From contig CAZBKM010000013.1 of NCBI GenBank assembly GCA_964492485.1, forward strand, positions 1 through 64,000: a stretch of DNA of 64,000 nt. The letters run 5' to 3'. The position numbers and the translations under genes were made by a program. The DNA is from UBA5336 sp964492485 (GTDB lineage Bacteria; Pseudomonadota; Alphaproteobacteria; Caulobacterales; Hyphomonadaceae). Position 1 is the stretch's first letter, and each line of letters opens with the position of its first letter. The notes beneath the pieces are model-generated. The model ran no database searches. It was not told the DNA's origin and saw only the letters and a list, made by a program, of their open reading frames with translations. This document shows positions 37,299 through 46,169 of this stretch, piece after piece.

Positions 37299-38126
37299 TC
37301 AGCCTCCCACCTTCTGCACCAGTGTGCGGTGAGGGTAGGGGATGGAGATGCCCGCCGCGTCCAGCGCTTCCTTCACTTGCTTGGTAACATCGAAGCGCAC
37401 CGGCCAGTAATCTGTGGCATTGACCCAGGAGCGTGTGGTGATCTCGACGGAGCTGTCGCCCAGTTGGGTGACTTTCACAAAGGGCTCCGGATCCTCGAAG
37501 ATTCGCGGCTCCGATACGAGGACGGCGCGGATCACCTCGATCGCCTGGTCCATGTTGGCGTCATAGTCGATCCCGAACACCAGATCGACGCGGCGCGTGT
37601 CATAGGCGGAATAGTTCTTGATGACGCCGTCGATGGCCTGACTGTTGGGCACCATGATCTTCACATTGTCGACGGTGACCAGGACGGTCTGAAACAGGTT
37701 GATGTCCTTGATCGAGCCGGCCTGGCCGGCGGTTTCGACCCAGTCCCCGAGCTGGTAGGGGCGAAACAGCATGATCATGACGCCTGACGCGATGTTGCCA
37801 AGCGCCCCCTGCATCGACAGGCCGATGGCCAGGGTCAGGGCACCGAGCACGGCCACGAAGCTGGTGGCCTGGACCCCGAAGACCTGCAGGGCCGCGATCA
37901 GGACGGCGGCCGTGACCGCCCATCGCACGATCGAGGCGAAGAAATTGCCCAGCGTGTCGTCGATGCTCGCGCGCCGTGTGGCCTGGCTGCGCACCAGGTT
38001 GGCCAACCAGCTCGAAAGGCGCAGCCCGACAATGATCACGACCAGCGCGCCCAGAACCTTCAGGGCTCCGCTGACGATCCACGGACCGTAGGTGGCCCAC
38101 AGTTCCTCGGGTGACGGTGTCGGCAT
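37299..38126 (-). CDS. MscS-family mechanosensitive channel
   Basis: Small-conductance channel releasing solutes on hypo-osmotic shock. The 275-residue length matches E. coli MscS. Three N-terminal TM segments end in the pore helix AIGLSMQGALGNIASGVMIMLFRPYQLGDWVE, followed by the beta domain with VPNSQAIDGVIKNYSAYDTRRVDL. It has no extra domains. Confidence 0.93.
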   Translation of the reverse strand: MPTPSPEELWATYGPWIVSGALKVLGALVVIIVGLRLSSWLANLVRSQATRRASIDDTLGNFFASIVRWAVTAAVLIAALQVFGVQATSFVAVLGALTLAIGLSMQGALGNIASGVMIMLFRPYQLGDWVETAGQAGSIKDINLFQTVLVTVDNVKIMVPNSQAIDGVIKNYSAYDTRRVDLVFGIDYDANMDQAIEVIRAVLVSEPRIFEDPEPFVKVTQLGDSSVEITTRSWVNATDYWPVRFDVTKQVKEALDAAGISIPYPHRTLVQKVGG

Positions 38127-38153
38127 CGGTCGTTCTCCTCTCTCTCGTGGCGC

Positions 38154-38957
38154 TCAAGGACCGGTCGTCGCGCGCTTGTGCCGGCTGCGGGCGCGAACCG
38201 GCGCCGGTGCCGATGGGGCGCGTTGCGCCAGGACAGCCCATGCGCCCACCGCTGCGGTTGCCACTGCGGGAACGTGCAGATCCGTTGCCATCCAGAGATT
38301 GGCCACCATGCCCAGGACTCCCCAGCCGACAGCGAGCTTATACCAAACGCTCGTGGTCACAAGGCGACGGCTGATACGCACCAGGATCGCGAGCGCGACC
38401 AGGCTCATCGAAAGGAATGGCCAGACCGCGTCGGAGGGGCCCAGCGCCAGCGCCGGCCGCACCAGGCCTGGCAGCGACACGGCGACCGCAACGCAGAGCC
38501 AGCCCGACATCAATCCCGTCAGCAGGTCCGCCAACGCCTTGCCTGGCGACCCGCCGAGCCCCCGCATCGCTTCGTATCGGGCCGCAGCGAGAAGACTGGC
38601 GGCGGTCATCGCGACGAGGACAGGAAACGCAGACAGTGCGCCAGCGCCCTGTTGCCGTAACAGCATCCAGACCGCTCCGGCCAAACCGGCGATCACCAAA
38701 GGTCCAGCGAGACGGCGGGTGAGATGTGTGGACACGAACATGGCCAGCACCGAGAACCCTGCATAGAGGGCGAAGATTGGCGCCCAGATGGCGAAAGCCC
38801 AGCCGGCGGGTGCCTCGGGAGGGCGGTCGTGTCCGATCGGCGCCCCGGCGCCGATCCGATCGCCAAGGCCGAACGCAGGGAGCAGGGGAACCAGACAGAG
38901 CGCGGTGGCTGCGATTGGAAGGGCAAGACGGGCCCGCGACGCCAGGAGGTCAGACAT
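38154..38957 (-). CDS. Multi-spanning membrane protein, TspO-like
   Basis: 267 residues with about seven hydrophobic segments. PPEAPAGWAFAIWAPIFALYAG near residue 40 resembles the Pro/Trp-rich start of distant tryptophan-rich sensory (TspO/MBR) proteins, but the match is weak and the protein is longer than a classical TspO. The ATG at 38957 is used; a TTG 24 bases earlier is possible. It is divergent from trcR. Confidence 0.6.
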   Translation of the reverse strand: MSDLLASRARLALPIAATALCLVPLLPAFGLGDRIGAGAPIGHDRPPEAPAGWAFAIWAPIFALYAGFSVLAMFVSTHLTRRLAGPLVIAGLAGAVWMLLRQQGAGALSAFPVLVAMTAASLLAAARYEAMRGLGGSPGKALADLLTGLMSGWLCVAVAVSLPGLVRPALALGPSDAVWPFLSMSLVALAILVRISRRLVTTSVWYKLAVGWGVLGMVANLWMATDLHVPAVATAAVGAWAVLAQRAPSAPAPVRARSRHKRATTGP

Positions 38958-38973
38958 GGCCGGGGCCTTCCCT

Positions 38974-38998
38974 TGCCGCAAAAAAACAGTACTATGCT
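38974..38998 (+). promoter_or_regulatory. Candidate promoter of trcR
   Basis: TTGCCGC at 38974-38980, then an A-rich spacer, then ACTATGC near 38992. It roughly follows the Caulobacter housekeeping pattern and sits upstream of the leader hairpin. Weak, from sequence only. Confidence 0.35.
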
Positions 38999-39038
38999 GA
39001 CAGAGTTAGGTGTGATGACCAGATGGGAAACGCCTCGA

Positions 39039-39064
39039 CCGCCCGGCACGAAAGTGCCGGGCGG
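39039..39064 (+). promoter_or_regulatory. GAAA-tetraloop hairpin in the trcR leader
   Basis: CCGCCCGGCAC-GAAA-GTGCCGGGCGG: a perfect 11-bp GC-rich stem closed by a GNRA tetraloop, 49 bases before the start codon and not followed by T residues. It is in the 5' leader, not at a gene end, so stability or translation control is more likely than termination. Confidence 0.6.
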
Positions 39065-39113
39065 CGGCGATTCAAGGTCCCATCCTTCAAGGAGCCCCGG
39101 AAGGGTACACGAC

Positions 39114-39803
39114 ATGGCCGATATCCTGATGCCGAAGGCAACCGCCGTCTGGCTGATCGACAATACCACGCTGACCTTCGACCAGATCGCAGCCTTTTGT
39201 GAGCTGCACCATCTCGAGGTGAAGGGCATCGCCGACGGCGATGTGGCGGAGAACATGCGCGGCATCGATCCCATCGCCGGAGGTGTGCTGACGCGTGAGG
39301 AGATCCGTCGCTGCGAGGCCGACCCCGAAGCCCGCCTGCGCCTCGCCGAGACCAGCATCGATCACATTCCCCAGCCGAAGCGGAAGGGTGCGCGCTACAC
39401 GCCGGTGGTCCGCAGGGCCGACAAGCCCAATGCCATTGCCTGGTTCATCCGCTATCATCCGGAAGTGTCGGACGCGCAGATCGGCAAGTTGATCGGCACC
39501 ACGAAATCCACCATCAACGCCGTGCGCAACCGGACTCACTGGAACAGTCAGAACATCCGCGCGGTGGACCCGGTCAGCCTGGGTCTCTGCTCCCAGATCG
39601 AGCTGGACGAGGTCATCTCGAAGGCGGCAGAGAAGCGCCGCAAGATCGAGGCGGATCGGCAGGCGTCCGGCGAGGGGCCGGGCCTGAAGCCCACGCGCGA
39701 CGCCCACCAGGAAGATCCGGAGGACACGCGCGACGACGCCGAGGACGAGGATGACCGCCGGGAACTGTCCGCCGACGACGTGTTCCGTGATTTCACCGGC
39801 TGA
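39114..39803 (+). CDS. trcR: DUF1013 protein, TrcR-like RNA-polymerase-associated regulator
   Basis: 229 residues. The DUF1013 core is diagnostic: MADILMPKATAVWLIDNTTLTFDQIA, FCELHHLEVKGIADGDVA and NAIAWFIRYHPEVSDAQIGKLIGTTKSTINAVRNRTHWN, the last looking like a helix-turn-helix. Alphaproteobacteria-specific; the Caulobacter homologue TrcR follows RNA polymerase and affects cell-cycle transcription. The tail from about residue 185 is very acidic. The ATG follows GGAAGG. A stable hairpin lies in its leader. Confidence 0.9.
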   Translation: MADILMPKATAVWLIDNTTLTFDQIAAFCELHHLEVKGIADGDVAENMRGIDPIAGGVLTREEIRRCEADPEARLRLAETSIDHIPQPKRKGARYTPVVRRADKPNAIAWFIRYHPEVSDAQIGKLIGTTKSTINAVRNRTHWNSQNIRAVDPVSLGLCSQIELDEVISKAAEKRRKIEADRQASGEGPGLKPTRDAHQEDPEDTRDDAEDEDDRRELSADDVFRDFTG

Positions 39804-39911
39804 CGTCTCGAGACGAGCGGCGATCCGTCCGTCATGGCGGGCAGAGCGCCGCTTGACCCCACCCCAACCCCGCCTCACCTATGGGCGGACCCTGAGTTTG
39901 CCGGAGGAAGC

Positions 39912-40502
39912 ATGACCCGCCTCGACGATGAGCAGAACGACAAGACCGAACAGGACACCGCCGGCTTTCTCGAGAAGGCCCTGTTCAAGGCGCGCACCAT
40001 CCTCCTGACCGGGGGAATCGACGATCGCCAGGCACGCCGCGTGTGCGAGCGTCTTCTGGCCCTCTCGGGCGAGAGCAGCGACCCGATCCTCATCGTCATC
40101 TCCTCGCCGGGCGGGCACGTGGAATCAGGCGACATGATCCATGACATGATCAGGTTCGTGGACGCACCTGTGAAGGTTCTGGGCACGGGCTGGGTCGCCA
40201 GTGCCGGCGCGCTGATCTATGCCGCCGCGAAGCGTGAGAACCGCTATTCATTGCGCAACACCCGCTATCTGCTGCACGAACCGCGTGGCGGCATTGGCGG
40301 GCAGGCCACGGATGTGGAGATCCAGGCGCGCGAGATCATCAAGATGCGCGAACGTCTGAACCGGATTTTTGCCGAGGCGACCGGCCAGCCTCTGGAGAAG
40401 ATCAAGGAAGATACCGACCGCGACTTCTGGATGAGCGCCGAAGAGGCCGTGAACTACGGCCTGGTGGGCAAGATCGTCCAGACGCGCGCGGAGATTGCCT
40501 GA
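39912..40502 (+). CDS. ClpP-like serine protease subunit
   Basis: 196 residues. ClpP fold with the catalytic Ser in GTGWVASAGALIYAA, His in RYLLHEPRGG, and a likely Asp in DRDFWMSAEEAVNYGLVG. The sequence ISSPGGHVESGDMIHDMIRF is the canonical ClpP strand-helix. It diverges from housekeeping ClpP (ASMGA replaced by ASAGA), so it is probably a second ClpP paralogue. A GGAGGA box precedes the ATG. It follows trcR after 108 bases. Confidence 0.88.
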   Translation: MTRLDDEQNDKTEQDTAGFLEKALFKARTILLTGGIDDRQARRVCERLLALSGESSDPILIVISSPGGHVESGDMIHDMIRFVDAPVKVLGTGWVASAGALIYAAAKRENRYSLRNTRYLLHEPRGGIGGQATDVEIQAREIIKMRERLNRIFAEATGQPLEKIKEDTDRDFWMSAEEAVNYGLVGKIVQTRAEIA

Positions 40503-40580
40503 GGTGCCACGCTCCGTTTGCGGATCATAAACGTTTCGGGTCGACTGTCGGATGGTTAATGCACCGACGGACAGCCCGGA

Positions 40581-42197
40581 ATGCCCCTGACGATCCGCGA
40601 TATCCTGATGAAGGTGGCGCCGCTTGCGCCGGATGCGAGCCTCAAGGCTGCCCGGACGCGTCTGGCGGACGCGCCGGACCTTCCTGCGCTACCTGTGGTC
40701 TTTGACCGGACGGTGCTGGGTCTGCTTCCACGCGGTGCCGTCGATGCGGCCTGCCTGCGCGCCGATCCCGATCAGCGCACCCGCGTGGCGACGCTGATGT
40801 GCACCGAGCCGGCCCTCGCCCAGACCGGCGCCACGGCCACGCGGGAAGTACAGCGCCTGGCCCAGCTTGGCGGGCCGGCGCTGTCGCATGGTCTCGTGGC
40901 CGTCCACAAGGGGGCCTATGCCGGTTACGTTCCGCCGCGAGTCCTGATCCGTGTCATCGCCTGGGCCCATGCCCTGCGCGCCCGTGAGCTGGAGGCGGTG
41001 CGTCGGCGCGTCGATGCCGATGAGGCTGCCGCCCGCAGCCGAGAGGCCGAACGCCTGCGCTTCCTTGCGCTTCTCAGCCGGGAACTCCGCCAGCCGCTCC
41101 AGGCGATCATGGGAGGCGCCGATCTTCTGCAGACGGCCGGTCTCGGCCAGGAGGACCGCGCCCTCGCCCGCCAGATCGGAGAGGCCTCGACGACGCTGGA
41201 CCGGCTGCTGACAGACCTTTCGGATCTTTCCGGCCTCGGGCTGGGTGAGGTGACGGTGTCGCCCGACGCCGTGGATCTGAAGCGTTTCTGCAGCGACCTC
41301 CGGGCCGTCTGGAAAAGCCGCGGTGAAGTCCTTTCGCGGACATTGCGGGTGGAAACCGGTGACCTCGCGGCCGAACGGGTGGAGGTGGATCCGGCCCGGT
41401 TGCGCCAGCTTCTGTCCAAGCTGATCTCGAACGCCTTCCGTCATGCCGCTGAAGGTCCGGTCACCGTGACCCTGTCGACCCGCGCGCAGGGCGAGGGTGC
41501 GCTCAATCTGTTGGAGGCGGATGTGCGTGACCGGGGCCCGGGCCTGCCGGAGGCCATGCGATCCCTGCTGGCCACACCCTGGCAAGCCGACGCCCTGGTC
41601 CCCGAAGAGGCCTCCGGAGACGGGATGGGGCTTCACGTGGCCCGGGTGCTGGCTGCCAGGCTGGGCGGGCAATTGCGCGCCGCTGACAATCCCGGCGGTG
41701 GGACCGTGATCCGGTTTCGGATGCCCGTGCGCGCTGCAGGGCCCCGGCTTGCCATGGCGCGCCGGTCCGGGCCGCAGCATCGCACCTTCGAACTTGGTCG
41801 TGTCCTGCTCGTCGATCACCATCCGCCGAGCAGCCTGATCCTGACACGTGCACTGCTGGACGCAGGCTGGCAGGTGGACACGGCCGCCCTGCTCAGCGAG
41901 GCGCGCGCCCGTGTGGGCCAGGCGCCCTACCAGGCGGTGCTGACCGACCTTCACCTCCCCGACGGGCCGGGCCGCGATCTCGCGGAGCACCTTCGCGAGG
42001 CCAGCGGGCCAAGCAGGGACTGCGCGCTGATGGCGGTGACGGCGGATCGCGACACGACCTTGCGCCGCGATGCCCTGTCGTCGGGCTATGACACCGTGCT
42101 CTGGAAGCCGGTGCGCCCCGCGGAACTGGTCACTGAACTGGCCGATCTCATCGTCCGCCGCAAGGACCCCGCAATCGCCCTGGACGTGGCGGGATAG
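40581..42197 (+). CDS. Degenerate hybrid sensor kinase with receiver domain
   Basis: 538 residues without TM segments. The N-terminal ~130 residues look like a CBS-type pair (LPALPVVFDRTVLGLLPRGAV). A linker coiled coil leads to a HisKA-like helix, where the H-box reads LLSRELRQPL: the phospho-accepting His is Arg167. The ATPase domain keeps the N-box (Asn284 in KLISNAFRHA) and glycine boxes (DRGPGLP, SGDGMGLHVA). The C-terminal receiver has Asp456 and Lys509, though the acidic pair is DHH. It cannot be an ordinary autophosphorylating kinase; it may be a phosphatase or scaffold. Confidence 0.85.
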   Translation: MPLTIRDILMKVAPLAPDASLKAARTRLADAPDLPALPVVFDRTVLGLLPRGAVDAACLRADPDQRTRVATLMCTEPALAQTGATATREVQRLAQLGGPALSHGLVAVHKGAYAGYVPPRVLIRVIAWAHALRARELEAVRRRVDADEAAARSREAERLRFLALLSRELRQPLQAIMGGADLLQTAGLGQEDRALARQIGEASTTLDRLLTDLSDLSGLGLGEVTVSPDAVDLKRFCSDLRAVWKSRGEVLSRTLRVETGDLAAERVEVDPARLRQLLSKLISNAFRHAAEGPVTVTLSTRAQGEGALNLLEADVRDRGPGLPEAMRSLLATPWQADALVPEEASGDGMGLHVARVLAARLGGQLRAADNPGGGTVIRFRMPVRAAGPRLAMARRSGPQHRTFELGRVLLVDHHPPSSLILTRALLDAGWQVDTAALLSEARARVGQAPYQAVLTDLHLPDGPGRDLAEHLREASGPSRDCALMAVTADRDTTLRRDALSSGYDTVLWKPVRPAELVTELADLIVRRKDPAIALDVAG

Positions 42198-42209
42198 CCC
42201 AGGCCGGAT

Positions 42210-42422
42210 CGGCCTGGCGCATCTTCAAGTCAACCGGAGTCAGTGAAGATGCGCCGGAGGCTTTTTTCCGGGCATTTTCCGAACGCGCACCGGTGCCCGG
42301 TTCGCTCGAAGCCGCGCGAAAGCGCCGGCGTTTCATTTCAGTCCAGGCCGGCGCTTTACGTCCTTGAATGGGCGCACGTATCCGTTCGTAATCGGGTCCG
42401 ATTGCTGCGAACGTGTTCTAAC
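42210..42422 (+). repeat. Dispersed mosaic repeat, copy R5 (composite)
   Basis: Left part: a perfect hairpin GGCGCATCTTCA / TGAAGATGCGCC (42216-42227 with 42244-42255, loop 16), followed by a T run that could terminate the kinase gene. Middle: GGGCATTTTCCGAACGCGCACCGG. Right part: the TCCAGGCCGGCGCTTTACGTC module up to GTTCTAA, as in R2 and R7. The right end supplies the stop codon of the minus-strand transporter. It joins all repeat modules in one copy. Confidence 0.87.
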
Positions 42423-43929
42423 CGCGCTTTGCCGCAGCCAGTCGGCTGGCGCGTCGCTCGAGCCGCGCGCGCAGGCGCGCATGGCGCTGGGGCGTGAGCG
42501 GATAGCTCCAGATCAGCGGCGCGGCGAGGCCGTAGAGGACGATCGGACCCAGGCAATAGACCAGGCGGAGCGCAAGGACGCCTTGATCCGCCGACGCCTG
42601 CGTGCCGCCCATGGCTTCGTAGCCAAGCAAGCCGACGATGTTCAGGGCGAGGCCGGTGAAGATCGCCGCGGCAAGCTTCTCCGACAGACCGATCACGGCG
42701 AAGTATGCGCCGGCCCGTCGCCCGCCCGACCTGGCGCTGTCGACGTCCACCACGTCCGCCAGCATGGCCAGGGGCAGGAATTGAAGGCCTCCGAATGCGA
42801 ATCCCTTCAGCAGGAAGAGGCAGAAGAACGCGAAATAGTCGCCATGGCCCAGGAACAGATTGGCGGCACTCACGAAGCTCACAAAGCCAAGCGTGCCGAG
42901 AAAGGCGCGGTGCTTGCCGACTGTGCGCCCAAGCCAGAGCCAGAACGGGATCGCGGCGATACCGGCAACGAAATAGAGGAAATAGGCCGCCCCGATGGTC
43001 GGAATGCCGATGATGTCACGGATGAAGAACAGGGACACGGCGTTGCGCAGGCTCTCACCGGCGATCACGAAGAAGGCGATGAGGAGAACCCGGCGCATCG
43101 GGCCGTTGCGCCACATGTGACGGAAGCCCTCCAGGATCGGTACGCGTTCGCGTGCAGCCGGCGGGGGTTCCTTCACCGTCGTGACCACCAGAAGCGTCAG
43201 GATCGGCACCAGGACGATGATCGTTATGGCCAGCCAGTAGAGCACCGGTCCGGTGAGCGCAGAGCGGTCGCTCGGCACCCGGTTCATGATGTCGCCTGAG
43301 AAGGCTCCGATCATGTCGCGCCACATGGTCGCGAAGACCTGTCCCACCGCTCCGCCATCCGCCAGGATCTCCACCACCATGGGCACGGCTGCAGCCAGAA
43401 GCAGGCCGCCGAGGACGAAGAACTCCCGTACCGCCGTCACCTGGCTGCGCATGTGATAATCGGCCGAGAGCTCCGCCCCCCAGGCGCGGAACGGTATCTG
43501 GATCATGGTTGCCGAGGCGAAGAATGCCGTCAGCCAGAACAACAGGTACAGCATCCCCGCACCGTCGGGGGGCACGAACAGGAACCAGGAGGAGATCATG
43601 AGGCAGGGCGCACCGAGCAGCATGTAGGGCTTGCGGCGGCCAAGCCGCGTCCGCCCCCGGTCCGAGATTTCTCCCATAAGCGGATCGGTGAACACGTCGG
43701 TGAAGCGCGCAAGCATCAAGAGGGTGCCCACCAGCGCGAGGCTGCCAAGGCTTGCGCCGTAGTGAGGCGGCAGCCAGATCGCCAGCGGATAGCCATAGAT
43801 CGCAAGCGGGATCGCAAGCGAACCATGAATGTAGATTGCGCGGCGGCTGAGGCCGTCATGCGCCGAAGCCGGTGCCGCCAGTGCCGCCCCTCGGGCATTC
43901 GGGTCTACGATCGCCACCGGCTCCTCCAC
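42418..43929 (-). CDS. GPH-family sugar/cation symporter (MFS)
   Basis: 503 residues, twelve hydrophobic segments. The GPH signature LARFTDVFTDPLMGEISDRGRTRLGRRKPYMLLGAP is present after TM2, as in MelB-type glycoside-cation symporters. The substrate is not predictable. The start is a GTG at 43929; another GTG four codons later is possible. The TAA stop lies in repeat R5. Confidence 0.88.
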   Translation of the reverse strand: MEEPVAIVDPNARGAALAAPASAHDGLSRRAIYIHGSLAIPLAIYGYPLAIWLPPHYGASLGSLALVGTLLMLARFTDVFTDPLMGEISDRGRTRLGRRKPYMLLGAPCLMISSWFLFVPPDGAGMLYLLFWLTAFFASATMIQIPFRAWGAELSADYHMRSQVTAVREFFVLGGLLLAAAVPMVVEILADGGAVGQVFATMWRDMIGAFSGDIMNRVPSDRSALTGPVLYWLAITIIVLVPILTLLVVTTVKEPPPAARERVPILEGFRHMWRNGPMRRVLLIAFFVIAGESLRNAVSLFFIRDIIGIPTIGAAYFLYFVAGIAAIPFWLWLGRTVGKHRAFLGTLGFVSFVSAANLFLGHGDYFAFFCLFLLKGFAFGGLQFLPLAMLADVVDVDSARSGGRRAGAYFAVIGLSEKLAAAIFTGLALNIVGLLGYEAMGGTQASADQGVLALRLVYCLGPIVLYGLAAPLIWSYPLTPQRHARLRARLERRASRLAAAKRG

Positions 43930-44113
43930 CGCTCGCGCACCGTGCTCCAGATGATCGGCCGGCGCATCTCTTTCCCGCCATCCGACAAGCCCTGCGTGGG
44001 TCTGTCAATTTTAATCGCATGGATAGGGCTTGCGCACCCGCGGCCAGGCGGGGACCGCGCGAAAGGGGGCGAGATGGGGTTGGATGTCAGGCTGGCGAAC
44101 GCCGGTGAGCGTA

Positions 44114-44190
44114 TGGTGGTTCGGGGGAGACTTGAACTCCCGACCTCACGATTATGAGTCGTGCGCTCTAACCAGCTGAGCTACCGAACC
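44114..44190 (-). tRNA. tRNA with CAU anticodon, probably tRNA-Ile2
   Basis: Read on the minus strand it folds as a full cloverleaf: acceptor GGTTCGG / CCGAACC, D-arm AGCTCAGCTGGTTAGAGC, anticodon loop CTCATAA, T-arm GGGAGTTCAAGTCTCCC, with discriminator A and encoded CCA (44114-44116). CAU can be Met or lysidine-modified Ile2; the anticodon stem and GAGGTC variable region resemble alphaproteobacterial Ile tRNAs, so Ile2 is favoured. Its 5' half is duplicated at 48422-48460. Confidence 0.93.
44152..44190 (-). repeat. attL-like direct repeat (5' half of tRNA)
   Basis: 39 bases identical to 48422-48460. It covers tRNA nucleotides 1-38, that is, from the 5' end exactly to the last base of the anticodon loop. 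Left boundary of the island; the core recombination site is probably in the anticodon loop. Confidence 0.9.
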
Positions 44191-44648
44191 TTAGCCAAAA
44201 ACCCAATTTTTTCAACGCTTTAACGAATTCGCTTATTATTGTTATTCGATAATTGTAAGTCACATTAAAATCTGTGCCCACACACAGCCCACAACGTGCC
44301 CCAGCGAGTACCAAAACGAGCTTCCGCGACACCCCTCAATAGTCAATCGTTGATGACGCGGAAGCGGCGTCTATAAACGCAACGACATCACTGTGTCTAT
44401 AGCGTGAAGACCCCCACCCTATGCGGACTTGCTCACGGCTGAGTTGCGTTCTCGGCTGTAAGGCGAGAGTACAGATCTCCACACCGCAGTGATCCAAGAA
44501 TGCCCGATTCGAGATAGCTTTCCGCACGTTGTCATTATCTCTGTCTAGACAACTTTGCACGGGCACCAATCCGCGACGGGTCCGGAGGTCATTAGCAGGC
44601 GCTGCGGCATCACCGGAGAAGGTCGGGACAGAGATCCAGCTTCAACGG
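44191..44648. other. Left island flank, no confident gene
   Basis: 458 bases, AT-rich next to the tRNA. It would hold the replacement promoter of the tRNA (minus strand) and the paired GTGCCC motifs at 44274 and 44296. A minus-strand open frame at 44336-44569 (77 codons) has no recognisable features and was not accepted. Confidence 0.6.
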
Positions 44649-45206
44649 CTAGAACCGATGATAGTACCCGGCATAGAATGTGTTGGCATTTATAGAGATG
44701 TCTTCGACGTCAAAATCATAATACGTGTATTCGGCTCGGATTCCGTTGCGACCCGAGATTAGGAAGTTCGAGCCAACGCCGAAGGCAACAGCTTCACGAT
44801 TAACCTCTCCTTCGAACAAGAAGTCAGCTGTTTCTACATCTTCGCTGAATCGTGTGCTCACAATCCCACCGCGACCATACAGTTCGACTGTTCGGGAAAG
44901 CGGCGCCTTTATTTTTGCGAATGCGCCAACGGAGTAGTCCAGATCAAGGTTGTAGCCATCCACATTGTTACTGTTTCCAACCCCGAGGACACCTTCAGCT
45001 TCAACACCAAAGTTCCGGTTGAAATCGTAGCCCACATGCCCCGCTACGTTCGAAAAGTCGGCTTCAATAGTGGAGAGCTCTGCCTGGGCATATTGATAGC
45101 CCACGTCAGCATACCACGCGCTTTCCTGAGCGTGTGAAAACTCCGCCAGACTGATGAGCAACAACGCAGTTGAAGTGGTTTTGAGCAGCAAGGTAGCCTC
45201 CGTCAT
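44649..45206 (-). CDS. Outer-membrane beta-barrel protein
   Basis: 185 residues. A signal peptide (cleavage after FSHA) precedes alternating amphipathic strands such as WYADVGYQYAQAEL and VAGHVGYDFNRNFGVEAEGVLGVG; the last residues YAGYYHRF form an outer-membrane insertion signal with terminal Phe. It resembles small OmpA-N/Omp25-like porin-fold proteins. Island cargo, AT-richer than the core genes. Possible surface change or phage-receptor role is only inference. Confidence 0.82.
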   Translation of the reverse strand: MTEATLLLKTTSTALLLISLAEFSHAQESAWYADVGYQYAQAELSTIEADFSNVAGHVGYDFNRNFGVEAEGVLGVGNSNNVDGYNLDLDYSVGAFAKIKAPLSRTVELYGRGGIVSTRFSEDVETADFLFEGEVNREAVAFGVGSNFLISGRNGIRAEYTYYDFDVEDISINANTFYAGYYHRF

Positions 45207-45375
45207 TGATGTAATACGGAGTAGCGATACCGGTTAAAAAATGCCTTAATACTGTCGCTTATTCACCCTGAAGTGGTTCGCATATCATTCATCAGTACAC
45301 CAAGCGGGCGTTAGACAGCGCTACCCAGATCGTCCAGCCGCTCATGATCCTGTAAATGATAACTGCGGTCGGAGA

Positions 45376-45909
45376 CTATCGCTCAAAGACCTGAGGGGGT
45401 GTGCACGTGCCCACCATCGACCTGGAGAGGGCGAACACACCATGCTTAGCTGCCGTGAATGTAATCAACGGCGCTTCCGTCGCAAGTTTCGTGATCGTGA
45501 CCACTTCTACCTCAGTGATACCTTCAGAGACGCCATATGTGGTCATGTGGGAGAATGAAAGATCATTCGGGTCGATCGACAGGAGTACCGTCTGACCACC
45601 GCGATCGGTCGAGTTTGACCATATTCCGGTCGCGTCCTTGAAGCGATATGTCACTTCGCCTGTTGAAAAATTCACTTCGTGAAAGGTGCCGCCAGTAAGC
45701 GATTCATCTTCCCATTCGAAATTCGGGGAATCATCGAGCGCATCAGAAACGTACGCAGATTTACCCACCAGCGCTCCGCACTCTATTTGAAGAATCGTAT
45801 CACCCGACGACTGAGCAGATGCATCATTACCAACGCCCATCAAGACACAAGCTGCGCCGAAGAGCCATGGGGGCAGATAGATAGATAGTTGCACGTTAGT
45901 AAAACTCAC
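45376..45909 (-). CDS. Secreted protein of unknown function
   Basis: 177 residues with a signal peptide (hydrophobic core about 10-25, cut near ASA-QSS). The mature part is beta-rich, with two Cys (in QIECGALVG and VGTCTPP) that may form a disulfide. I do not recognise the family. On the same strand as the barrel gene 169 bases downstream; both export products. Confidence 0.68.
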   Translation of the reverse strand: MSFTNVQLSIYLPPWLFGAACVLMGVGNDASAQSSGDTILQIECGALVGKSAYVSDALDDSPNFEWEDESLTGGTFHEVNFSTGEVTYRFKDATGIWSNSTDRGGQTVLLSIDPNDLSFSHMTTYGVSEGITEVEVVTITKLATEAPLITFTAAKHGVFALSRSMVGTCTPPQVFER

Positions 45910-46169
45910 ATCGCCATGCCGCTGTCTGTCACGGGCGCAGGCACTAAATCAATGGTTTTTCATAGTGGTCGATAGGCTTCAGAACGGTGCATAAGGACAC
46001 ACACTTGAAATTTTAGCACGCCGAGCCCGAAACCAGCTACCGACGGCGCGCGTCAAAAAAATCTTAGGCAGCGTGCGATAAAGGCTGCTGTCTCCTAGAT
46101 CGAGATAAGGATGGACTTTTAGCATCTATTCATGATACCGACATGTGTTTTTTTTCTGCGAGAAAGTCG

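Noticed and set aside
44336..44569. 77-codon minus-strand frame at the left of the island
   Set aside because: It starts at a TTG, has no ribosome site, and its product shows no recognisable fold or signal.
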